Assembly (NCBI GenBank): GCA_018400955.1
Contig: JAGYLH010000013.1
Location: forward strand, 1-49,640
Source: Bacteroidales bacterium
GTDB taxonomy: Bacteria > Bacteroidota > Bacteroidia > Bacteroidales > F082
DNA length: 49,640 nucleotides
Reading direction: 5' to 3'
The translations under genes were made by a program, and so were the position numbers. Shown one piece after another: positions 16,726 through 26,761 of this stretch. Each line of letters begins with the position of its first letter. The first letter of the stretch is position 1. A model generated the notes under the pieces. That model made no database searches. It had not been told where the DNA came from and saw only the letters and a list, made by a program, of their open reading frames with translations.

Positions 16726-19700
16726 ATGGAAAACTTAGACTATAATACAGCCACAACTTGGGAAAAAATCAAGCATTCTTTTCGCTCCTGGCGCTATATC
16801 GGCGTTGGAAAATCCTTGCTTATATGGTTCCTGGTCATATCTATTATTCCACTGGCATCCATCAGTTTTATCAATTTCCTGAACGCTTACCACGGCCTCA
16901 CCGTTGTAGCTGAGAAATCACTAAATACTACTTCGCAACTGCGTGTGGAATACATCAATACCTTTTTCAGGGATGTGGTATATTTTCTGGAATTCAACAG
17001 CCGGCAAAAAACTGACTTGAGCCTGATCAAAGACCTCAAGACTGAACTGGAGAAATATGACGGAAATTTTGAAGCGTTCAAAAACAGTTCAACATACCAT
17101 CAACTTACTGCCGAACACAAGGATGAGTTTAAAGATTTGATGCAGATAAATGGCTACTACGATGTCTATTTTATTGATATTGAAGGAAATATATTATTCA
17201 GCCAACGTGAAGAGTCGGATTTAGGCACAAATTTATTCACTGGCCCTCATCGGTTTACACGTTTTGCTCGTGCCAGCAGGGATGTACTGGAGACCAAAAC
17301 TATTCACTTCTCTGATCTTGAGTTCTACGAGCCATCATTAAATAATTTGTCAGGTTTTTTTGTGCAGCCCATGATAGATATTGAGGGCAATTACATTGGC
17401 CAGATTGCCCTACAAGTCACCATGGACCGCATCAACCAAATTATACAACAAGCTGCCGGTTATGGAGAAACCGGGCAGGCCTACCTTGTTGGAAAGGACC
17501 GTATGCTTCGCTCAGCCATGCGTTTTGGCCGCGAGGAAGAAATCCTGACATATGAAATAGAAAACAATAAAATAAAAGATTGGCTTTTCTTTCTGCAACA
17601 CCGTTCCAATCCGCAAATGCTCAGAAACTATGAACTGGAAGAAGAGAAAGTATCTTCTTATGATTCCGATCAAACAGGAAAATATGTATTAGGCATTTAC
17701 CGCAACCTGAACCTGCTTGAAAAAATGGGTGTAAATTGGGTGCTTATTGAAGAAATTGAGCACAGTGAAGCCTTCGCTTATGCACGCAAATTATCAGACA
17801 TAGTCAAACTCTCCTTTCTTATTACCATCATCCTTGTTTTCTTTACGTCGATATTGGTAACCAGGTGGTTTGTAAATCCCATCAAGCAATTGTCATCATG
17901 GGCCAAGCAGGTGGGTATTGGCCATTTGTCCAATAAATTGATCAAGGCTCCCCACAATGAGATTGGCGAAATGGTAGAAACCTTCAACCGCCTTGTAAAC
18001 TCACTGCAAGCCTATGCCGGTGTGGCCCGGTCAACTGCAAAAGGTGATTATTCCGAAACAGTTGAAATACGCAGTGAAGAAGATGTTTTGGGCAAATCGA
18101 TGAACCAAATGGTTGAAAGCTTCCGCCAGGTAGTATCGCAAGCAAACCGCATTGCCCAGGGGGATTATTCTGTATCCGTTACCCCGCGCTCCGACAAGGA
18201 CAGTTTGGGCATTGCGCTTTATGAAATGACCAAAACCTTGCAGGAAAATGCAACCGAAATTCAAAATCAGGATTGGCTTAAATCGGGTTTGAACAAGCTC
18301 GATGCCTCCCTGAGCGGCCAGCGAGACGTTAAAGAACTTACCACCAAAATCATAGGTTTCCTTGCCGAATACCTTGATGCACAGTTTGGACTGGTATATT
18401 TGAATGGTGAATACAATAACCAATTGCACCTTACAGCCTCCTATGCACTTGATTTAAAAACACTGAAGGAAATTGAAAGTATAAGCCCTGGCGATGGTCT
18501 GATCGGACAAGTAGCTATTGACAAAAAAATGCTGATTATCAGCGAGAAAAAGCCAAACCAGCAAAAGATAAAACTGGGACCGGTTGACAAGGACCCTGCC
18601 AACTTCTTGCTCTACCCCTTGCGATTTGAAGGCGAACTGATTGGGGTGATTCAACTGGCATCTCTTAATGCTTTCGACGAACTCAAACTGGCCTTTATGA
18701 AAATGGCCGGCGATAGTATTTCCATTGCCATAAGTACTGCCAAGGCAAGCGAAAAGGTCCGTAAACTGCTGGCCCAAACACAGGAACAAGCCAACGAGCT
18801 GGCGGTCCAGCAGGAAGAATTACGGCAAGCCAATGAAGAACTCCAGGAACAAACAGGTGCCCTGCGCACCTCTGAGGAGAACCTGCAAGCGCAGCAGGAG
18901 GAGTTAAAAGTAACAAATGAGGAATTGGAAGAGCGAACCCATGCACTTGAACTGCAACGCGATGCCATCAAGCAGAAGAATTCCGAACTGGAAACAGCGC
19001 GACGCGAAATTGAACAGAAAGCCAAGGACCTGGAACAGGCATCGCGCTACAAATCTGAATTCCTGGCCAATATGTCGCACGAGTTGCGCACACCACTCAA
19101 TAGTATTTTGGTTCTTTCGCAACTACTGGCCGAAAACAGGAAACAACACCTCGACAATAAGGAAATGGAATACTCGCGCACGATCAATAGTGCCGGTTCC
19201 GATTTGCTCGACCTGATTAATGAAATACTCGACTTAAGCAAAGTTGAATCTGGTAAGATTGACCTGCACATCGAAAAGATGTATTTTGACGACCTTAGTC
19301 ATTTCATCACCAAAACTTTCGGCCCGGTAATTGACAAAAAAGGACTGGAACTATTCCTGAATATTAGCAAAAACATGCCTGGGCATATACTCACTGATGT
19401 ACAACGCGTATATCAGGTATTGAAGAATCTGTTTTCAAATGCGATCAAATTCACCCATGAAGGGAGCATTTCGCTCAGCCTTTACCGTCCGGATAAAACG
19501 GAAGACCTGTCGAACAGTGGCCTCAACCCATTAAAAACAGTTGCTTTTTCGGTATCAGATACCGGCATTGGTATAGCGCCGGAGAAGTTGAAATTGATTT
19601 TTGAGGCCTTTCAGCAAGCAGATGGAACCACCAGCCGAAAATATGGTGGGACAGGCCTGGGACTTAGTATTTCAAAAGGATTTGCTGAGCTGCTTGGTGG

Positions 19701-21120
19701 CGAAATTAAAGTGGAAAGCAAAGAAGGACGCGGCACCACTTTTACTCTTTTTCTACCAGAAGAGCTGCAAATAAAAGATGCTGATAAGTTTAACACCCAT
19801 CCCGAGCCTCGCGAAAATGAAATGCAGGATGATTTGGAAGATATTCTACAAGGAATTAAATCACCCGAGGCAAAGGAAAAACCAGCAGCGTTGCCCGAAG
19901 TAATTGCCGAAGCACATGACGACCGAAACGCACTTACCGAAGGTGATAAAATATTGCTGGTGATAGAGGACGACAAAACCTTTGCCGGTTTGCTTTACGA
20001 TTTGGCCCGTGAGCACCGCTTCAAATGTCTGGTGGCCTATGATGGGGAGTCGGGCCTGCATTATGCCGACTATTATTCGCCCAGTGCGATCATCCTCGAT
20101 ATCGGATTGCCCGGCATTGATGGCTATGAAGTGATGAACAGGTTGAAACGGAACAAACGGACACGCCATATACCTGTACATTTTATTTCGGCTGTTGACA
20201 AATCGCTTGATACTTTAAAGCTGGGAGCCATCGGTTTCCTGAGCAAGCCAGTAAGCCGCGAATCCTTAGAAGAAGCGTTCACACGCATCGAAGAAATAGT
20301 CTCAAATCCCATCAAACACCTGCTCATTGTCGAAGACGATGAAAGCATGCGCAAAAGCATCTCCAACCTGATGAGTGATGAACATATACAGGTAACGGCT
20401 GTAGATTCAGGTGAAGTAGCCATTGAAAAACTAAAAGCTGATAAATACGACTGCCTTATCCTTGATTTAGGCCTGAAAAATATGACAGGATTTGAGTTGT
20501 TGGAGATGATTAAAAAAGACGAGGCCATGAGCTACCTGCCAGTGGTTGTTTACACTGCACGCGAACTAAATAAGGAAGAAGACTTGAAATTGCAATTGTA
20601 TGCCGATAGCATTATTCTTAAAGGTGCACGCTCCTTTGAAAGATTGCTTTCGGAAACAACCCTTTTCCTTCATCAGATTGAATCGCAGCTGCCGGAAAAG
20701 AAACAGGAAATGCTAAAGAAAATACATGGTCGCGAGGATGTGCTTTCCAACAAAACTATTCTTGTGGTGGACGACGATATGCGCAATGTGTTTGCGCTGT
20801 CAAGCGTACTCGAGAATTACAATATAACTGTGATTATTGGTAAAAACGGACGCGAAGGTCTTGAGAAACTGGAGGAAAACAGCAATGAGATTGACCTGGT
20901 GATGATGGACATTATGATGCCTGAAATGGACGGATACGAGGCCATGAAGCAAATCAGAAAACAAAATAAACACAAGAATTTGCCCATTATTGCATTGACT
21001 GCCAAAGCGATGAAAGACGACCGCGAAAAATGCCTCGCTGCTGGTGCCAATGAATACCTGGCCAAACCTGTTGATACAGAAAAATTGATTTCATTGCTGC
21101 GGGTGTGGTTGTATAAGTGA
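16726..21120 (+). CDS. membrane hybrid histidine kinase, sensor-HAMP-GAF-HK-REC x3
   Basis: This 1,464-residue membrane protein has transmembrane helices at about residues 27-50 and 362-383 around a Cache-like extracytoplasmic sensor (YDVYFIDIEGNILFSQ, GYGETGQAYLVGKDRMLRSA). HAMP and further HAMP-like segments follow (384-530), then a GAF domain (about 520-670). A strong coiled coil (672-780) contains two copies of a repeat of about 28 residues built on QQEEL..NEELEE. The kinase has H785 in ANMSHELRTPLNS and an HATPase with NAIKFT, DTGIGIAPEK and GGTGLGLSIS. Three receivers follow, with acceptors D1125, D1247 and D1395. It starts 40 bases after the preceding kinase. The serial receivers suggest a branched or buffered phosphorelay. 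The long coiled coil resembles a chemoreceptor signalling stalk, and CheR and CheB genes lie downstream. Confidence 0.92.
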   Translation: MENLDYNTATTWEKIKHSFRSWRYIGVGKSLLIWFLVISIIPLASISFINFLNAYHGLTVVAEKSLNTTSQLRVEYINTFFRDVVYFLEFNSRQKTDLSLIKDLKTELEKYDGNFEAFKNSSTYHQLTAEHKDEFKDLMQINGYYDVYFIDIEGNILFSQREESDLGTNLFTGPHRFTRFARASRDVLETKTIHFSDLEFYEPSLNNLSGFFVQPMIDIEGNYIGQIALQVTMDRINQIIQQAAGYGETGQAYLVGKDRMLRSAMRFGREEEILTYEIENNKIKDWLFFLQHRSNPQMLRNYELEEEKVSSYDSDQTGKYVLGIYRNLNLLEKMGVNWVLIEEIEHSEAFAYARKLSDIVKLSFLITIILVFFTSILVTRWFVNPIKQLSSWAKQVGIGHLSNKLIKAPHNEIGEMVETFNRLVNSLQAYAGVARSTAKGDYSETVEIRSEEDVLGKSMNQMVESFRQVVSQANRIAQGDYSVSVTPRSDKDSLGIALYEMTKTLQENATEIQNQDWLKSGLNKLDASLSGQRDVKELTTKIIGFLAEYLDAQFGLVYLNGEYNNQLHLTASYALDLKTLKEIESISPGDGLIGQVAIDKKMLIISEKKPNQQKIKLGPVDKDPANFLLYPLRFEGELIGVIQLASLNAFDELKLAFMKMAGDSISIAISTAKASEKVRKLLAQTQEQANELAVQQEELRQANEELQEQTGALRTSEENLQAQQEELKVTNEELEERTHALELQRDAIKQKNSELETARREIEQKAKDLEQASRYKSEFLANMSHELRTPLNSILVLSQLLAENRKQHLDNKEMEYSRTINSAGSDLLDLINEILDLSKVESGKIDLHIEKMYFDDLSHFITKTFGPVIDKKGLELFLNISKNMPGHILTDVQRVYQVLKNLFSNAIKFTHEGSISLSLYRPDKTEDLSNSGLNPLKTVAFSVSDTGIGIAPEKLKLIFEAFQQADGTTSRKYGGTGLGLSISKGFAELLGGEIKVESKEGRGTTFTLFLPEELQIKDADKFNTHPEPRENEMQDDLEDILQGIKSPEAKEKPAALPEVIAEAHDDRNALTEGDKILLVIEDDKTFAGLLYDLAREHRFKCLVAYDGESGLHYADYYSPSAIILDIGLPGIDGYEVMNRLKRNKRTRHIPVHFISAVDKSLDTLKLGAIGFLSKPVSRESLEEAFTRIEEIVSNPIKHLLIVEDDESMRKSISNLMSDEHIQVTAVDSGEVAIEKLKADKYDCLILDLGLKNMTGFELLEMIKKDEAMSYLPVVVYTARELNKEEDLKLQLYADSIILKGARSFERLLSETTLFLHQIESQLPEKKQEMLKKIHGREDVLSNKTILVVDDDMRNVFALSSVLENYNITVIIGKNGREGLEKLEENSNEIDLVMMDIMMPEMDGYEAMKQIRKQNKHKNLPIIALTAKAMKDDREKCLAAGANEYLAKPVDTEKLISLLRVWLYK

Positions 21121-21243
21121 GTCGTGTCTCATGAGTCGTGAGTCAGGAGTCGTGAGTCAGTCCTCGTTGTATCAAAATTTTAACTCAAGACTCAAGCCTA
21201 TTGACTCTAGCCTATTGACTCTAGACTTTTAAACAAAATAGCT
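21121..21243. repeat. short GAGTC/GACTC repeat cluster between kinase genes
   Basis: The 123-base gap holds GTCGTGAGTCAG twice in tandem (about 21135-21160) and the unit CCTATTGACTCTAG repeated about 21197-21225. The left half is rich in GAGTC and the right half in GACTC, so the two halves can pair. It looks like a simple repetitive intergenic element; no function is evident. Confidence 0.5.
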
Positions 21244-24200
21244 ATGATAAACAGACTGTTGCAAAAACTGACAATCAAGTATAAGCTATACTTGATCACC
21301 TTTATCGCAATCGCCAACCTGCTGCTGATTGCCTGGGGGGTGAGCTATTTTTTTGGCACATTTCAGGTCCTCAATATTCTCACCAATGCTGAGCGCATTC
21401 ATATGAGTTATTTTCAGCAAGGTGTCATTGATTTTTATCGTTATCAGTACAAGCCTGAAAACGCAGATCCCCAAAAAGCCATCGACCAGGTGGTTTATGC
21501 AAACCAAATGGCTTTTACCTTTGGTAAGATTGACAGCATAGCCGCAGCAAATAGCACCGATGATTTTTACGCTGTGCTGCTTAGTGAGCTTAATGAAGTG
21601 CTTGATAACAATCCTGACAATGCAAGGTTACTCGGTTCACGTTCCAAATTGTTTTTGGCAATTGGCGACAAAAGGTTTAATCATGCCACCGAAACTGCCT
21701 ACAGGGGCTATCTGACGGGTGTGGATGTTGTGCACGCTATGGAAGCTTATATCGAGAATTCCTCAGCCGAAAACGAAAATTATTTGCAACTAAAAATATC
21801 TGAAATTCAGATAGAATACGCTGCGTTTGCTGTTGCACTGCACGACTTAGGCAGTTATGGCCAGCGACTGCTGTTTATCCTGATGATCATGCTGATTTTA
21901 CTTTCAGGAACGATAGTAGTTTTACTTTCCTTAAAAATTTCGCGGGCCATAACAAAACCCATTCAAAGTTTGGTAAGCAGTTTCGAAACCATGTCGCGGG
22001 GCGCATTGGTGGACCAGATTCATACCGATGCAAGGGATGAAACTGCAGCTTTGATCAAATCATTTAACTTATTGCAGCAAAGCCTCGCCTCTATCGTGTC
22101 GCATTCAAAAAAAGTAGCAGATGGACATTATGAGGCTGTGATAAATCCAAAATCGAAGAAAGATGAACTGGCCATTTCGCTCAACCGCATGACCACAGCT
22201 TTGGCTGAGAATGAAAGCAATCAAAAAAAACTGGATTGGCTAAAGTCGGGTAAAAACAAGTTGGGCGAAGAAATTCAGGGCGACAAATCCCTCAAGGAGC
22301 TTTCAGATCGAACACTCAGTTTTATGGCCAATTACCTGGATGCCCAACTGGGCACCTTGTACATTTTTGAACCTGAAAGCGGCCAACTCAATTTGAAAAG
22401 CAAATATGGCCTTGAAAAGGCACAGGCCAAAGAACAACTGAGCCCTGGTGAAACATTGGTAGGTCAGGTTTTTGTTGACAACAAAATAATGCACCTGGAC
22501 AAATTGGCACCCGACCGGACTTTTATTAGTGGTGGCCTGATGCGAACAGCAGCCAATGCTTTGTTGATTTTCCCTTTGGTGCACAACAAAAAAGTGTACG
22601 GCGTTGTTGAAGTGGCTTCGCACAAAGCCTTTGATAAACATGCCATTGATTTGGTCAACGATGTATCTGAAAGCATTGCCATTAGTATCAATAGTGCAGT
22701 TTCGCGATTGAAAATGAGCGAATTGCTTGCTACAACCCAGCAACAGGCCGAAGAGCTGCAAACCCAGCAAGAGGAGTTGCGTGTGTCCAACGAAGAACTT
22801 GAAGAGCAAGCAGTTGCCTTAAAGGAAAACGAAAAGAAGTTGCAGGAACAGCAGGAAGAACTGCGAGTTACAAATGAAGAACTTGAAGAACGCACACACG
22901 ATTTGGAACTCCAGCGCAGGGCCATTACAGAAAAAAATACGGCACTTGAGAAAGCCCGACAGGCCCTGGAAGAAAAAGCCAGCCAACTGGAACTCACCAG
23001 CCGCTATAAGTCTGAGTTTTTAGCCAATATGTCGCACGAACTGCGAACCCCTCTCAACAGTTTGTTGATTCTTTCGCGGGATTTGTCCGAAAATAAATCA
23101 AAAAACCTGACCAAAGATCAGATAGAATCAGCCAGTATCATCAATGCCAGTGGATACGACCTGCTCAACCTGATCAACGAAATACTCGACCTTTCGAAAA
23201 TTGAATCGGGAAAAATGACCATTACGCCCGAGCCTGCACGCCTTGAGGATATCGCCCAACAAGCCAGAAACAACTTCAAACATATGGCTGAGGAAAAGGG
23301 GCTTGATTTTTACATTGATATTGACAAAGAACTGCCAAAAAGTATTGTTACCGATAAGCACCGCCTCGATCAAATTATTAAAAACCTTGTTTCCAATGCA
23401 TTAAAGTTTACAGCCAAGGGAAATATTTCCATCCTGTTTAGCCTTCCGTCCGATGACTTTGGCTTTAAAAATGACTTCTTAAACCCTTCCAACAGTTTGC
23501 TTATTGCTGTGCAAGATACAGGAATCGGTGTACCTCAAAAGAAATTGATGGAAATTTTTGAGGCCTTTCAGCAAGCTGATGGCAGCATTTCGCGTAAATA
23601 TGGTGGTACCGGGCTAGGGCTTTCAATCACCCGTGAATTGTGCCGCCTATTGGGTGGCGAAATTCATCTGGAATCGGCTGAAGGCAAAGGCTCCACCTTT
23701 ACAGTTGTTTTGCCTTTCAAGCTTCAAAAAACCTCGGATGAACAATTGGAAACTGAGCTGCAGCCCCCCACGAAACTGGAAACTAGTTCATCACCTCCCC
23801 CTCCTAAGGCTCATAAGCAGGAATCAATGGAGGTGGATCGGGATGATGAAATCGTTTTTATCCCTGACGACAGGGAAAATATTACAGCAGGCGACAAAAC
23901 CATGCTAATTGTTGAGGACGACCTCAAATTTGCCAAAACACTCAAGAAACAGTGCTTTGAAAGGGGTTTCAAATGTCTGGTTTCAGGAACAGGGGAGCAT
24001 GCCCTTCTGATGGCAGAGAAATACAAGCCCGATGCCGTTATCCTCGACCTGAAACTGCCCGGAATGAGTGGTTATAAAGTTTTGGAAGCCTTAAAGCAAA
24101 ACCCTTCTACCAGGCATATCCCGGTCCATATCATGTCGGCCCTGGATGAAAATATAGAGGCATTGCAAATGGGTGCTATTGGATTCATTAGTAAGCCGGT

Positions 24201-25065
24201 TGACTCCGATAAACTGGATGCTGCCTTTAAAAAAATTGAGTCGTATGTGGAGAAAAACATCAAGGACTTGTTGGTCATCGAAGACGACAACAATATGCGC
24301 AGCCTCATCAAAAAACTTATCGGGGGCGACGACGTAAAGGTAACCGAAGCCAAATCGGGGTCTGCTGCCATCAAAATAATGAAGGAACAACAGTTCGACT
24401 GTGTGGTGCTCGACCTCGGTTTGCCGGATATGACCGGCTTTGAATTGCTTAAAAAGCTCGGTAAAATGGAGCTCAAAATCATGCCTCCAATCATTGTATA
24501 TACAGGCAGGGAGCTTACCAAAGAGGAAAACTTTGAATTGCAAAAATATACCAGCTCCATTATTATTAAAGGTGTGAAATCAGAAGAACGCCTGCTCGAT
24601 GAAACTGCACTTTTCCTTCACCGGGTAGTGGACAATATGCCCGACAACAAGCAGCAACTTATTGCAAGCCTTCATGATAAGGAAGCCGTTTTGCGCAATA
24701 AAAAAATATTGCTCGTTGACGACGATATGCGTAATGTGTTTGCGCTCACACGCATACTCGAAGACCGGGGGATGAAAGTGGTGGAAGCAGAAAATGGTTT
24801 GGTAGCCATTGAAAGGCTTAAGGAAAACAAGGATATCGACCTGGTATTGATGGATATTATGATGCCCGGGATGGATGGTTATACGGCAACAAGAGAAATA
24901 AGAAAAAACACTGCCTGGGGTAAATTACCCATTATCACACTTACTGCAAAAGCCATGAAAGAGGACAGGGAAAAAAGCATACAGGCCGGCGCCAATGATT
25001 ACCTGGCTAAGCCGGTGGATGTAAACAAGTTAATATCTCTGTTAAGGGTATGGCTCTATCAATAA
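21244..25065 (+). CDS. membrane hybrid histidine kinase, helical sensor-HAMP-GAF-HK-REC x3
   Basis: This 1,273-residue paralogue of the preceding kinase has a different sensor: transmembrane helices near residues 12-34 and 208-232 enclose an all-helical periplasmic part of about 170 residues instead of a Cache domain. The rest is collinear: HAMP (233-290), GAF (about 340-480), coiled coil with repeated QQEELRVSNEELEEQ and QQEELRVTNEELEER units (490-590), HisKA with H598 in ANMSHELRTPLNS, HATPase (NALKFT, DTGIGVP, GGTGLGLSIT), and three receivers with D935, D1057 and D1204. A Pro-rich acidic linker separates HATPase and receivers. Identical endings (LISLLRVWLY) and shared linkers point to duplication with sensor swapping. 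Like its neighbour it should autophosphorylate and pass phosphate along its receivers. Confidence 0.92.
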   Translation: MINRLLQKLTIKYKLYLITFIAIANLLLIAWGVSYFFGTFQVLNILTNAERIHMSYFQQGVIDFYRYQYKPENADPQKAIDQVVYANQMAFTFGKIDSIAAANSTDDFYAVLLSELNEVLDNNPDNARLLGSRSKLFLAIGDKRFNHATETAYRGYLTGVDVVHAMEAYIENSSAENENYLQLKISEIQIEYAAFAVALHDLGSYGQRLLFILMIMLILLSGTIVVLLSLKISRAITKPIQSLVSSFETMSRGALVDQIHTDARDETAALIKSFNLLQQSLASIVSHSKKVADGHYEAVINPKSKKDELAISLNRMTTALAENESNQKKLDWLKSGKNKLGEEIQGDKSLKELSDRTLSFMANYLDAQLGTLYIFEPESGQLNLKSKYGLEKAQAKEQLSPGETLVGQVFVDNKIMHLDKLAPDRTFISGGLMRTAANALLIFPLVHNKKVYGVVEVASHKAFDKHAIDLVNDVSESIAISINSAVSRLKMSELLATTQQQAEELQTQQEELRVSNEELEEQAVALKENEKKLQEQQEELRVTNEELEERTHDLELQRRAITEKNTALEKARQALEEKASQLELTSRYKSEFLANMSHELRTPLNSLLILSRDLSENKSKNLTKDQIESASIINASGYDLLNLINEILDLSKIESGKMTITPEPARLEDIAQQARNNFKHMAEEKGLDFYIDIDKELPKSIVTDKHRLDQIIKNLVSNALKFTAKGNISILFSLPSDDFGFKNDFLNPSNSLLIAVQDTGIGVPQKKLMEIFEAFQQADGSISRKYGGTGLGLSITRELCRLLGGEIHLESAEGKGSTFTVVLPFKLQKTSDEQLETELQPPTKLETSSSPPPPKAHKQESMEVDRDDEIVFIPDDRENITAGDKTMLIVEDDLKFAKTLKKQCFERGFKCLVSGTGEHALLMAEKYKPDAVILDLKLPGMSGYKVLEALKQNPSTRHIPVHIMSALDENIEALQMGAIGFISKPVDSDKLDAAFKKIESYVEKNIKDLLVIEDDNNMRSLIKKLIGGDDVKVTEAKSGSAAIKIMKEQQFDCVVLDLGLPDMTGFELLKKLGKMELKIMPPIIVYTGRELTKEENFELQKYTSSIIIKGVKSEERLLDETALFLHRVVDNMPDNKQQLIASLHDKEAVLRNKKILLVDDDMRNVFALTRILEDRGMKVVEAENGLVAIERLKENKDIDLVLMDIMMPGMDGYTATREIRKNTAWGKLPIITLTAKAMKEDREKSIQAGANDYLAKPVDVNKLISLLRVWLYQ

Positions 25066-25133
25066 GCCGTGAAAAGAATATTGTTTAAAAGCAGTTTGAA
25101 TTGTCGAAATGTAAAACAATGGGCAGTATTTTG

Positions 25134-25141
25134 TATGTTTG
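25134..25141 (+). promoter_or_regulatory. possible -7 box (TATGTTTG)
   Basis: TATGTTTG fits TAnnTTTG and lies 24 bases before the ATG of the next kinase gene. No -33 box is found at the right distance, but the 100-base gap makes an internal promoter plausible. Confidence 0.35.
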
Positions 25142-25165
25142 GTAACAAATTAGGACTCAAATATA

Positions 25166-26758
25166 ATGGCAGAAAAATTCAAAATTTTAATTGTGGACGA
25201 CAGGCAGGAGAACCTGGTAGCATTGGAAAAACTGCTGGATTCGCCTGATATAGAGTTCGTGCGTGCCTTATCAGGAAATGAAGCACTCAAACTTACGCTT
25301 CATCATGAATTTGCCCTGGCCATCATCGATGTGCAGATGCCGGATATGGATGGTTATGAAACAGTTGAGCTGATGCGTTCGGCCAAGCGCACAAAATACC
25401 TGCCCATAATTTTTGTTTCAGCCATTTACCAAGATGAGTTTCATGTGAAAAAAGGTATAGCCAGCGGTGCGGTTGATTTTATTTCTAAACCAATTGTACC
25501 TGAAATACTTACCGGAAAAGTCAAGGTTTTTATAGAGCTATATCAGCAGCAGCAACAATTGTCCCAACTGCTGAAAGAAAAGGAACTCATTAATATCCAA
25601 TTGCAGGAAGCCATTGAAAAAGCCGAGCAGGCCACACATACAAAATCCATGTTTTTGGCTAATATGAGCCACGAAATTCGAACACCGTTAAATGGCATTA
25701 TGGGCCTGGCCGAAATAATGGCCAAAACAAAACTTGGTGCAGAACAAAAAAGTTTTTTAAAACTGATTCAGCTTTCCGGTGAAAACCTTTTGGCTATCAT
25801 CAATGACATCCTGGATTTTTCAAAAATTGAAGCCAGACAAATTAAAATTGAAGAAACAGTTTTCAGCCTTGGTTGCGAAGTTGGCAACGTCATAAAGCTC
25901 ATGAGCTTTAAGGCCAGCGAAAAAGACCTGAAACTCAAAAGAACGATCCAGCCCGACCTGGCCCGACATTATAAAGGCGACCCACTCAGGTTGAAGCAAA
26001 TTTTATTGAACCTGATAAACAATGCCATTAAATTTACGGATAAAGGAAGTGTCAACTTAATGATAAAAAAGGGCAAAGTGGTTGATGGCATTACCCATTT
26101 GCATTTTGCAGTAAAAGACACAGGCATAGGCATTGGAGCCAAAGGCCAGGAAAACCTGTTCAAGGAATTCAGCCAGGCTGATATTTCTACATCACGCAAA
26201 TATGGAGGCACTGGGCTTGGTTTGGCCATTTGCAAAAGCCTCGTCCATCTTATGGGCGGCTCCATTGGTTTTGAAAGTGAGGAAGGCAAAGGCTCCTTGT
26301 TTTGGTTTGAGCTTCCACTTATAGAAACTGCTGGGAAGGATTTAAAGAAAGAGTCGGAAGAAAATGCAAGCCTTCCGATTGATATAGCTATTTTGTTAGC
26401 CGAAGACAATGCCATCAACAGGAAAGTAGCCCAGCATGCCCTGAATCAGTTTGGTTACCTTTGTGATATGGCATTGGATGGCCGTAAGGCGTTTGAAATG
26501 TATAAGCAAAAGCATTATGATTTGATACTTATGGATATCCAAATGCCCGATGTGGACGGACTGGAAGCAACCCGCCTTATCAGGGCTTACGAAAAGGAAA
26601 AGGGGGTAAAAAATGCCGTTGTGATTGCAGCCGTTACTGCCAATGCCTTTAACGAGGACAAATTAAAATGCCTGCATGCCGGCATGAACCACTATATCAG
26701 CAAGCCATTCAAATTAAGTGATCTGAAAGAACTTTTTGCTTTACTGGAAAAACACTAG
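25166..26758 (+). CDS. hybrid histidine kinase, REC-HisKA-HATPase-REC
   Basis: This 530-residue cytoplasmic hybrid kinase has an N-terminal receiver (LIVDDRQENLVALEKLL; acceptor D55 in AIIDVQMPDMDG), a coiled-coil linker, and HisKA with H169 in ANMSHEIRTPLNGIMG. The HATPase follows (LINNAIKFT, DTGIGIG, GGTGLGLAIC), then a C-terminal receiver with D457 in LILMDIQMPDVDG. It closely resembles the first kinase of the island but has one terminal receiver rather than two. The CheR gene begins 3 bases after its stop, so kinase and methyltransferase are probably co-translated. With no membrane domain it is likely to relay signals from the two membrane kinases. Confidence 0.92.
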   Translation: MAEKFKILIVDDRQENLVALEKLLDSPDIEFVRALSGNEALKLTLHHEFALAIIDVQMPDMDGYETVELMRSAKRTKYLPIIFVSAIYQDEFHVKKGIASGAVDFISKPIVPEILTGKVKVFIELYQQQQQLSQLLKEKELINIQLQEAIEKAEQATHTKSMFLANMSHEIRTPLNGIMGLAEIMAKTKLGAEQKSFLKLIQLSGENLLAIINDILDFSKIEARQIKIEETVFSLGCEVGNVIKLMSFKASEKDLKLKRTIQPDLARHYKGDPLRLKQILLNLINNAIKFTDKGSVNLMIKKGKVVDGITHLHFAVKDTGIGIGAKGQENLFKEFSQADISTSRKYGGTGLGLAICKSLVHLMGGSIGFESEEGKGSLFWFELPLIETAGKDLKKESEENASLPIDIAILLAEDNAINRKVAQHALNQFGYLCDMALDGRKAFEMYKQKHYDLILMDIQMPDVDGLEATRLIRAYEKEKGVKNAVVIAAVTANAFNEDKLKCLHAGMNHYISKPFKLSDLKELFALLEKH

Positions 26759-26761
26759 TGC

